A stretch of 64,000 nucleotides of DNA. Source: Paulinella micropora (taxonomy: Eukaryota > Cercozoa > Imbricatea > Euglyphida). The position numbers were made by a program, and so were the translations under genes. The DNA lies in contig BJOX01000173.1 in assembly GCA_009731375.1 (NCBI GenBank), positions 306,905 to 370,904 on the forward strand. The letters are read 5' to 3'. Below are positions 55,050 through 64,000 of the stretch, piece after piece. Each line of letters begins with the position of its first letter. The stretch's first letter is position 1. The notes beneath the pieces are model-generated. The model did not search any database and was not told the origin of the DNA. It saw nothing but the letters and a program-made list of their open reading frames with translations.

Positions 55050-58000
55050 ACCTCAGCTTTGATTCAGCTGGTGGGCGTCTCGGCGCCGGTTCAACCTTCT
55101 CCTCCTGTTCCGACTGCAGGTGGTTGGTCGGCCCTGGCGCGATAACGTCCACTTCGGAAGCATCGGCTTGTTCGGCCGCGACTTCTTCGGCTTCGTTATT
55201 ATTGTAGCATTCCCCTCAGCTACGGCCGGCAAGGGTTGTGTCGGGTTCTCTTTCGCCTCGGCCGTCTTGTCTCGGCGCTTGGGCGGCGGCCTTAAACTGT
55301 GTTCCAGCTTCTGTACCGCTTCCGTCATTGTTTCGTTACGATCCAGCATGGGGTTAAAACGCATCAGCCGCCGTTCTACTAGCGTCTTACCCTTTCCTGT
55401 ATTCGGTATGTCAACGCACCTACTTGTTCTACGACAGTGTAAGGGCCTTGCCACATCGGGAAGAGTTTGACGCTAACCAAGTTGGGTACCTGGGGTACGT
55501 ACAGGAAGACTAAGTCCCCTTTATGGTATTCGGAGTATGCTGGTTTTGTTTGTGAGCCTCTTCGGCCTCCCGCGCCTTCATGACGTAGTGTCTGGCTTCC
55601 GCCATGACTCGTAGGCGACAGGCCATCAGCTCATCATGCTCCAAAAAGCCCCCTTCCGGGAGGTTTGGTAACACCAGCTCCTCCGGAATCCTCAAGTGCT
55701 GCCCGTATACTAGGAGATTGGGGGAAGCGCCCGTGGCTGTTCCGCCCAATGCCCTCGATGCGGTGTTGTTCATGGAGAACACAAAAGACGGTAAGGCCTT
55801 GTGCCATATGTGCTGATTATCGCGACAATACTGCTGGAGCGCGGCCTTGAGCGGTCTATGGACCCTCTCGATTTTGCCGTTGCTCTCTGGTGAATATGCA
55901 GTTAAGTATTTCCACTTAAAGCCCCACACTGTGGACAGCCGAGCGGAGAGTTCGTTTGTAAACTCCGATCCCCGGTCGCTGTACACATTTTTCGGCACTC
56001 CGGTATATCGGAAGACATGGTCGACCAGGGCCTCGCATGTCGATTGCGCATCCTTTTCCACCACTGGTACCGCGAACACATAATTCGAGAAGCGGTCTAT
56101 GGCTGTCAGGATGTACCGATAATTGTGGGTCTCCGCTCGCGGTAGCGGTCCTACGTAATCAACATGCAAAGTTTCGAATAGGTTCTCGACAAGCTTGTAT
56201 TCGCCATAAAGGCCTCTCTGCGCGTTGTTGTGTGGTGTCTTGGTTTGCTTGCAGTGTTCGCATGTGTCGACTGTGTCGGCAATGGATTTCTGCATGCCAT
56301 GCCACCAAAACCGGCGTGAAATAAACCATAACATTTTATCCCTTCCCGTGTGTGAGTTGAGAGCAGAGCGGTGAGTGGCTAAAAGGATCGCCTTGCGTAA
56401 CTGGGTTGGTACCCACAGTGTCCACTTTGAAGGCGTCTTTTCCCACTTACCGCCTGCCCCCTTATACCATAGGAGGTTATCATGCCAGGTCATCGTTTTC
56501 TTATGGGCTCTTATTTCTCTCGTCTCAGGATTTGCTATTGGGTCAATAGCGTGAGCAATGAAGGGGCCCCATTCCTTAGAGCTCTTCGCCAACTGACCAA
56601 ACACCTCGGGGCTCGCCACCGTCATATCCATGTCATCCAGCTGGAGAGCACTGGTGACTAGGCTTATAGGCCCCCCTGTTCGGTATGTTTGCTCGGCAGC
56701 CGCGATAATCGCCGACCGTGAAGGGTGAACGTGCTGGGGTACCCAGAACGACTGCGTCTTATCCGCGAAAAATGCGTTAAAGGAGTGTTCATGTTCATGG
56801 GTCTGACCCGGCTTTATATCCCCCTCGCTGAGGATGTCCGACTGGGTGTCGATCTCCTCCAGCAGGTCTTGCCAGTCCTCAGCTTCGTGTTGCGCGCAGC
56901 ACACGCGACGTATGCATTGCAGCTGGTCCAACAGTTCAGCCTGAGAATCGGGTCTATATCCCGGTGTCCAGCTTTGCGCGTTGGTGGCCATGTATGCCAT
57001 CCCCGCCGGCAACGTGTCTTTGAAATCTGCTGTATGCTCCGTGGCCGTCCCATCATCGGCTGTCCATCCGACTAGGCAGGCTGTGGGAGTTTCTAATGCA
57101 AAGCGGTCTAATCCGTCGCCTACGGAGCCTGTCACCCGAGGCATCCGTGATAGGCTATCTGGGACCGTATTTTCTTTACCTTTAATGTACTCGATGGTGA
57201 AATCATACAAGGCCACCTCCGACTGCCATCGGGCCAGTCGTCCCGTATGTTCTCGGTCCATGAGCCATCTAAGGTTTGCGTGATCTGTTTGAACCAATAT
57301 GTTCGGAGCACCCCACAAGTACTCCCTCAGCCGACTGAACGCCCAAACTATCGCCAAGGCTTCGCGTTGTCTGGTGCAGTAGTTGACTTGTTCGGGCGTC
57401 AACTTCTTGCTGACGAACATGATCGGTCTCAACTGTTTGTGGTCAGAGTCGTATTGTTGTAAGACGGCCCCGACCGCGTATTTCGACGCGTCGGTTGCTA
57501 CAACAAAACGCTTCTCAAGTCGGAGAGAACCAAGACCGATCCGCCCTCTGTGAGGGGGTCTCGTGTCAACGCCTCCTTCAGCTTTATGTATACCTCCGCC
57601 GCCTTTGGCGGCCACTCGCCGTCCGGGTCGCCGTGAAGGCAGAAGTCCCGTAATGGTTTGACAAATTCCTGGAAGTTCGGAATAAATTCCGAGTACACCT
57701 GTAGGAAGGAATGCAGCGCTGTGCGTGTGTTTGGGCGTGGAAGGGAACGGATAGCGTCCCGCTTCTCCGGCTTCAACACTATTACCCCATCCTTGACTCT
57801 GTACCCTAGATAATCGATGTGGTCCTTAGCGAACGAACACTTCTCTAGGTTCAACCTGAGGCCGAAGGCTTCTAGGCGTCTCAAGATGTCCGACACGTGA
57901 GCCAGGTGCTCTGCTTCTGTTTTCGAGTAAATAACGATATCATCGATGTAACAAAAGCTATACTGGTTAGTATGTCCGTAAGTTTCGGTGAACTTCGGAT

Positions 58001-60059
58001 CACCGTACTTGGGGTCGGACAAAGCCTGATTCATGCAATCCTGAAAGATAGCCGGGGCAGTTTTCAATCCCATCGGGAGGACTGTCCACTGGTACAGTCT
58101 CCCGCCGACGGCGAAGGCCGTCAGTGCCCGACTCTCCACATCCAAAGGTGTTCCAGAATCCATTTTTCAGGTCTAGCTTTGTAAAGAACTTAGCATTGCG
58201 GAGTCGGTTGAGGCCATCCCGCATACGGGGTATTGGTGCCTCAACGCTCTTGATGATCTTATTGAGCCTCGTGTAATTGATACAAAATCGCTGCTTGCCA
58301 TCCGGCTTTGGCGCAAGCCGAACCGGTGATCGGTACTCCGACCATGACGGTTCTATTAGCCGTTTAGCCAACATGTCTTGGATCATTTCCTCACAGATCT
58401 GCTCCTCCTTATAACTGAGGCGCGATCCGCGGAGACGAGGCATCGTCTGTCCCACTTGTCGCTCTATCTTAGCAGCAGTGTGCGTCACGCTGCCGGCTAC
58501 AAGGGGTCCGAAAAGTGTCTTGTTCTTCAGAAATTGAGCCTTGAGATCCCGAACAAAGTCTGGTGACCCTGACTGTCGCGCCACGACTTCGTCGATGATC
58601 TCTTCGACCGGTTTCTGGTCTCTCGGGTCATCCGGGTACTCTAAGATGGAGTCCGGATCCTCAACCTCATCCTTCGCGTCCCTACCTGGGTATCGCGTGG
58701 TGGACTGGTTGTCCCATGTTGCAAATTCCTGAAGTTCTACTAACATATCGGCGTATTGTTTCGCTGTCGACTTGTGAAAGAACCCCGGAAAGATCTGAAA
58801 GGAATTCCCGCATGTCATCCACCTTTCGGGTCAGTAGTTTGGTTCTGTATGCCAGACCATCCTGCCTTAATCCTAATTGGAATGCCATGAGTGGTTTAGC
58901 CTGTCGACTGGGTATCGGTATTGGATCATCGACCACCCGATCTAATACATCCCTCCACCACATCACGGTGGGGTGTATCGGGAGTATAATGGTGATGTCT
59001 TCGCCCCGATCCAACCTGTCAGCCAGAAGTTTCGGCACCTTCGACAGGTTCTCGGGCTGTATGGGCTCCGATCCCTTGTACCATAGTTTTAACTTTTCCA
59101 TCACATTATCGTCCTCTGTGAGGCGTTTAGATGCATGGAAAACCAAGCTCGATTTGACCCTTATGAATTCATGTGGCCGTTTCTGCCCACCCCCATATAG
59201 GTAGGTTTGGTCAAAGCCGTGCCATGATTCATCCTGCTTCCGTAGCAGCATGATTTGGGCCTCGCTCTCAGCTGCTAAATCCTCGAAGCCCGCCCATGGG
59301 CCGGTCAGCTCCGGGACATAAACATTCATGTATACCCATGCTGTGCCAGCGGGCGTAACACGCTGCTGTGTCCGTATATCATGCGGTATGGGGGGTGCGG
59401 GTGGGATCAAGGTCACCTGCGCTCTCCCCCTATACGGGTGATCTATCGGACGTTCTGGACTAGGGTCAAGTATGGGGTATTCCGCCACATGTCGGCCCCT
59501 TTCATATTTAATAACATCCTGCCCTAATAAAAGCTGAGCTTCCATCATCTTCAGATCGGGTTTACCCAGCACTATTGTTCCCGGGAAATCTGGCACCACC
59601 AAGACGTGTATTGTGTATGTCATGCCAGTCGGGAATTCCACCGTCAACGGAATACGACCAATGATCGCACTTCTTCCGTCGTTAGCACCCCGGATATATC
59701 CGAGCTTCCCCGCGCGGGAAATCGAATAATTTTCCGAATTTATTTATAAATCTTTTACCCGCGAAGGTGATTTGTGCCATGCTATCGTTACCGGTGTCCA
59801 GGTGGGCGTTGAGCTCCACCAAAATAGACGGGTGTAGCTCATTGTCCCTTGCCTCCGCTGCGGGGAGGTCCTGGGGTTCGGCTGTCGAGATGAGTGCTTG
59901 TTGCAGCTCCATCTCAGCATACCTGCGCGCCATCCGGCGTTGGGCATCGCCAAGCTTGTCCGGGTCCACCAAGGGTGTTAGTCCCACCTGGCTTACGACC
60001 GCCGGAGCAANNNNNNNNNNCCATCTGGCTAACGACCGCCGGAGCAACGCTTGGGCCAT
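55050..60059 (-). pseudogene. pol: Frameshifted pol of element 2 (protease to GPY/F module)
   Basis: Pieces in order are 60059-59682 (protease start with intact LDTGND near 59795), 59647-58682 (protease end, VVPDFPGTIVLG, linker), 58818-58000 (RT N-terminal part to LDLKNGFW), 58163-57498 (RT core with YIDD at 57950-57939), 57615-55510 (RNase H from VATDAS; integrase with H-H-C-C module, D-D-E core and KIERVHRPLK) and about 55520-55050 (GPY/F-like module with WQGPY, then a Pro/Lys-rich tail). Each join is a one- or two-base frameshift. A 10-N gap at 60011-60020 is flanked by the same sequence on both sides, probably an unmerged overlap. The C-terminal piece lies beyond the insert at 49598-49131. 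Confidence 0.88.
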
Positions 60060-60200
60060 CCCGTGGGCCCGGGAGCACTACAGGATTCTGTGCTGTGAAT
60101 GGTGATGCAGTATACATGTTGTCTGTGTGTGGGGGGAATGCGTGGTCAATATGCGGTATATTCGGGTGATTAATATCGGAACTGGCCACCGTTCCCGGGG

Positions 60201-63200
60201 CTAGTCAAACATCACGACCGAGCAAAGACCGCTGAGGTGCATTTGTTGTTTTGCCCTGGCTTTAATGTTAATCACCTTGTTCTCAAAAAGGGCTGTTTTC
60301 TGTAGTGAGGCGACTGGGATGGAACCTGCCTTGCTTACGCAGGTGTCCGCTGTGCGGACACGGCAACTTAGCCCGTCCATTTTACCATCATCCTCACTAG
60401 CCGCCTGTGCGACATCGTCTTCGGGTAGAGATGGGTGAGGGTCCGCCTGTACATTGTTGCGGAAGGTCGTCACCTCAGGTGAAGGCGTACGGCCACGACC
60501 ACTGTTGTGCCCCTCTGTTATCTCTTCGCTCACCCCTGCCATAGCAGTACTATTGACTGTGATCGAGGGGTCTGTGACCCCCGCAATACTATCTACATGC
60601 GGTGTAGAAGGGAGCACAGCAACCCTAGCCGTCAGTGACTCGATACTGACTTGTTCCACCTGACCTGGCGTTGGTGTAGCCTCCATTCTTACTGTCTTAT
60701 CTACTACTGGTGCGGGTGAGGAAACAGCAACCCTAGCCGTCGGTGACTCGATATCGGCTTGTGTCACCTGACCTGGCGTTGGTGTCCATGACCCTATTAA
60801 CTAGTGTTTCTGTTACTACTGCGCCTGTCCCGACAACTAGTCCATCACCCTCTGCGGTGGCTATCGTTTCCAACGGGTGTGCAAAACGCACCCGCTTACG
60901 TGCCCCGGGGTGTGTCCCTTCCGTTGATTGTCTAGGACTTGAGTTTGCGCTTCTTGTAGGACTTGTGTCCTGCTGGCTGGCCTTGGTCTGCACAACACAT
61001 GTGACGTGTTGCTTGCGTTTGCGTTTGCGTTTGCGTTCTGTGGGCTTACCTATCTGGCTCAGGAGTGACTCCTGCCCGGGCATGTATGCCGCGAACTTGT
61101 CCGCCGCCGGGAATTGGCTCTTGAGCATTTCGGCTTCCGCATCGAAGGCGGCGCACCAACTCGCCACGTACCCGTTTTGCATCAGGGAGACCCGTCCGTG
61201 TTCGTCAACGTCCGGGAATGGCAAGTTCATGTGTGCCAGATGTTTCGGGCAGGGCCCAATCGCCATCTTCCGGCCTTTTGACCTTCGACTCTCCCGCCTT
61301 GTATCGGCGTATGTACCGCCTCATCGCTATTGGGTGCTGTGGAGTGCCCGGGATTGTGTGCCATCGCTGACACGACTTTCCCATGAGGCAGGGCCATACC
61401 CAAAATCGACGTTCTGGTAAGCGGTTAAATGCCAGTGCGTGATGAAAATAATCACACAAAGTATTAGACTTGATTGTTGGCGGGTTGCCAAGTTCGTCTA
61501 ACCTCTGTATCCCGTACGGGCAATGAGCCGGACCAGGATCGATGGCTATTGAGCTGCGAGGTTGATTCGTTTGCCGTGGGATTGTACGTGTTTTCTTTTT
61601 CTTTGTCGCCGGCTGACGTGGGGGCGGGGCCCCTTGTGTCTGGCTAACCGGCAGTGGTGTGGGAGGTAACATGGGGGGTGGTAAGGGCGGTGGTGAGTAG
61701 ATGGGCATGGTAAACTGTGGTGCTTGGTAAGTATGTGGTGGCGATGTCAAGCCCACCGGTGGTGGAGAATGAAACCCCGAAGTAGATTGTTGGGCATATG
61801 GGTTAGGGCTACCCCCCGCTGGAGAAGATGTAAATGCGTATGGGTTTGGAGAATGTCGCGGCCCCTGGCCCCAATACGGGTTCGAGGAGCTCGATGAGCT
61901 TGACGACGATGACCAGTATGGGTTAGGTGAACTCGAGGGGGATCTCTGATCGGGGCTGGACCCCGTATAAGAGTGGTCTCCCCATGAGGTGGATGTGACG
62001 AAGGACAGTATGTCAAACTGTGGTTCGTTCGCCTTGGGCTGATGGTCCGGCAACGACAATCCTACAGCCTGCATTGCTTGCAGCAGGATGTTTGCTCTCC
62101 GCATACGTTCGTCCTTGTCAGATTTAGGGCCGAATATCTTCTTCACAAAAGCTGCATCCCACGCAGATACTTCGACCAATCTGTCAACGCGAAAACTCTG
62201 AAGCGAGAATGCGCGGTCATCGGCATCTTGTGCCTGTGACAAGACGTTTCGAATGTATCTTTCCCCTGACGTTCGACCTTTGGTGGTCGTTGCTCTAGCG
62301 ATGCCCTTAAGGACTGCCACTAGTAACATCGCCAAATCAGCACGAACTAGGGGCGTGATCAACTTTTGTGGAAGATCGACTATTTCGTTGTGGGGAACAT
62401 CGGCCTCCCACATACGTTGTGCCATTGCCGACACAAGGTCCGCGACTATGACAGGGTCGCACATGAAACCCCAATTGGCTCCCTTAACGAATTGTTCCAG
62501 CAGGTGATGCGGTCGCATGGGAGGCTTCAATTGTCCCCCTTGGATCAATCGACCCGCTTCCTCATCCCATTGAGGCCACTTGTGCGTTAGCAAGTCTTGG
62601 GATGCCCAACGACTGGCTTTGTTGTAATATCTGTTTAGCGTCAGCAGCAGTGAGGCTGAACTGCCCAATCGTGCTGTCTAGACACGTATAGCCCAACAAA
62701 AGCAAGATACCCTCGCCATAATCGATATTAACTTGCGGGTTATACTTGCCATAGTCGAAAGTTGTGGCCTTGTCGAGCCGAGTCAGAGCTCGTTCGACCA
62801 ACTTGTAGTTTGCAGTCTTTTGTTGTTCAGTGGTGTTTGGAGGTCGGTTATGCCCGCCACACCCCCGTTGTTTCCCGGAGGCGGGACAATTACCTTCCTG
62901 TGGAAGAAAACGAATGTCGTTCCCTCTGGGACGATAGTTGCTCTGCCATCATTGCCATATGTGACATGAACCTCGTTCGCTAGGCAAATTCGGAGGATAT
63001 CACTGATGTTCTGTGCGACCAACTCGCACATGGCGAGGAAATTGCACCAGTAGAGCTTAACCGCCGGATGGGGAGCGATTTTCTTTTCCACCGCTTTTCC
63101 ACTTCTGACAACCTTCTCAAACACCATGTTGGCCTTGAAGTATTTAAACTTCGTTGCCATCCTACTCACCCAAGTCCACTGATGCTGTTCGATAGTATCA

Positions 63201-63982
63201 AGCAGCTCGTTAAGGGTGTCTCGGGCTTGGGCAGCTGCTGCTGAATCGTCCTCAGAGGGGAGAAGCTGTTTTTTCCAGCTCTTGTGCTCTGTGAGGGTGA
63301 GATTCCAAATTGCAACCGCAGCACTTAGGTTTCGTGCCGATACTATATTCCAAGCTTGTATCTCCGAGATAAAAACCAGCAACTCTGCCGAGTTGGGCCA
63401 CTTTGTGTCTATGGCTAGTTCTTTATCTGGGTCCTGTGTGAAAGGAAAAGTGAGAGAGGGTTGCAGATCCTTTTTCTCGACGAATAAGGTATTCAGCAAT
63501 GCTTGATACCTTTGGTGGTTTATCTGCCACGCCTCGTCTAATAAGGAGTCACGCACGGTTGCTAGAACCCTGTAGAGGTCCATAACATGGTGTATGGTAC
63601 TGGTACCATTTGCAGTAAGGCTCGGATTGAACAGATGCATTAGTCCGATAGCTCCTTGTATCGAGGGCTCCTTGAACATACACCTGTACCAAGTCGCCTC
63701 CTCGTACATATTATTCGGGAAAAGATGCATCGAGTTGTCGTTTAGGTTTGTCCCATGTTCCTTGTCATCTAGAGGGTTGCCGGGCCATCCCTCTGCTGGG
63801 CCTCGGTATCGATCCAGCACTACCTTCGTTTGAATTGCCCGAGCCGGAATTACCAACCCATTGTCGGGCCCTCTCCATGGGCAGCGAGGGACAGGTTCCT
63901 CCTGTGCTCTGCTTCCTCCCCTTGCAGGAGTGGTAAAACCGCCGCCTGTGGGCGTGTCGTTACCGTCTGCGTCCTCAGACAT
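60201..63982 (-). pseudogene. gag: Frameshifted gag of element 2
   Basis: The start is ATG at 63982. The first frame (63982-62783) runs 399 codons and stops at QTTSWSNEL. The coding sense continues in another frame through 62801-62640 and in a third from about 62640 to 61205. That third frame contains about five (S)PNPY(W/A) repeats, a Pro-rich stretch, a Lys-rich patch and a Cys/His cluster with C-x5-C-x3-H (near 61350). The sense then passes to 61266-60733 (basic run ERKRKRKRKQ) and 60767-60201, where a block of about 70 bp is repeated (60617 and 60724). The scattered single-base shifts suggest decay rather than programmed shifting. Confidence 0.75.
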
Positions 63983-64000
63983 GTCTAGTTTTATTGCGGT

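Larger units (their letters stand above)
45637..64000 (-). mobile_element. Decayed LTR retrotransposon (element 2), incomplete in window
   Basis: It runs on the minus strand from gag (ATG at 63982) through pol to an extra 3' ORF that ends at about 45637. The protein order and several unusual features (RT insertion before YIDD, Pol C-terminal extension, CCCH-like Gag motif) match element 1, but sequence identity is modest, so it belongs to a different lineage of the same group. At least eight frameshifts and several stops break the reading frames. The 5' LTR would lie beyond 64000 and I could not define a 3' LTR. A 5.4-kb insert splits pol. Confidence 0.85.

Overview
This is nuclear DNA from a eukaryote with a repeat-choked genome. 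I cannot name the species: an alga or other protist is plausible from the retroelement type and the intron-dense gene structure, but that is a guess. GT-AG introns, LTR retrotransposons and kilobase tracts of 2-6 bp simple repeats rule out a prokaryote or organelle. Thirteen N gaps (mostly 10 N beside poly-G or poly-C) show a scaffolded draft assembly.

Layout. (1) 1-4330: the 3' end of a plus-strand gene whose last two exons (3036-3106, 4021-4200) resemble the C-terminal part of calcineurin-like metallophosphoesterases; its intron holds an 82-bp tandem array of copies of one splice acceptor plus exon start. (2) 5097-15485: a structurally complete, young LTR retrotransposon (element 1) with 247/252-bp LTRs, a TGTT target duplication, a PBS, gag, and a 1,915-codon pol in the same frame as gag, separated only by a UGA-CGG stop. 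(3) 15853-39119, minus strand: a coatomer gamma (gamma-COP) gene, assembled here from at least 26 exons. Exon 1 is 1.1 kb; the others are 18-119 nt, in about 20 kb of intron that is mostly simple repeat. (4) 39120-45630: non-coding DNA with a diverged 0.45-kb direct repeat, a 288-bp foldback element and a 107-bp tandem repeat. (5) 45637-64000, minus strand: a decayed relative of element 1 (element 2) with frameshifted gag and pol and a large extra 3' ORF with a membrane segment. Its pol is split by a 5.4-kb insert that has terminal inverted repeats, carries a palindromic minisatellite and a broken multi-exon gene, and could be spliced out in frame.

The main unexplained pattern is in the introns. 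Exon edges, each a splice site plus 15-50 nt of adjoining exon, are copied once to eight times into the neighbouring intron, separated by microsatellite. Acceptor-edge copies lie upstream of the real exon and donor-edge copies downstream. The pattern recurs in at least 13 introns of gamma-COP, in the phosphatase-like gene on the other strand, and inside the 5.4-kb insert. For the last gamma-COP exon (18 nt), all five copies carry the entire coding end of the gene, so splicing to any of them would give the same protein.

The genes are not functionally linked. Gamma-COP is a housekeeping subunit of the COPI coat (Golgi to ER transport); the retroelements are genomic parasites that have landed around it.
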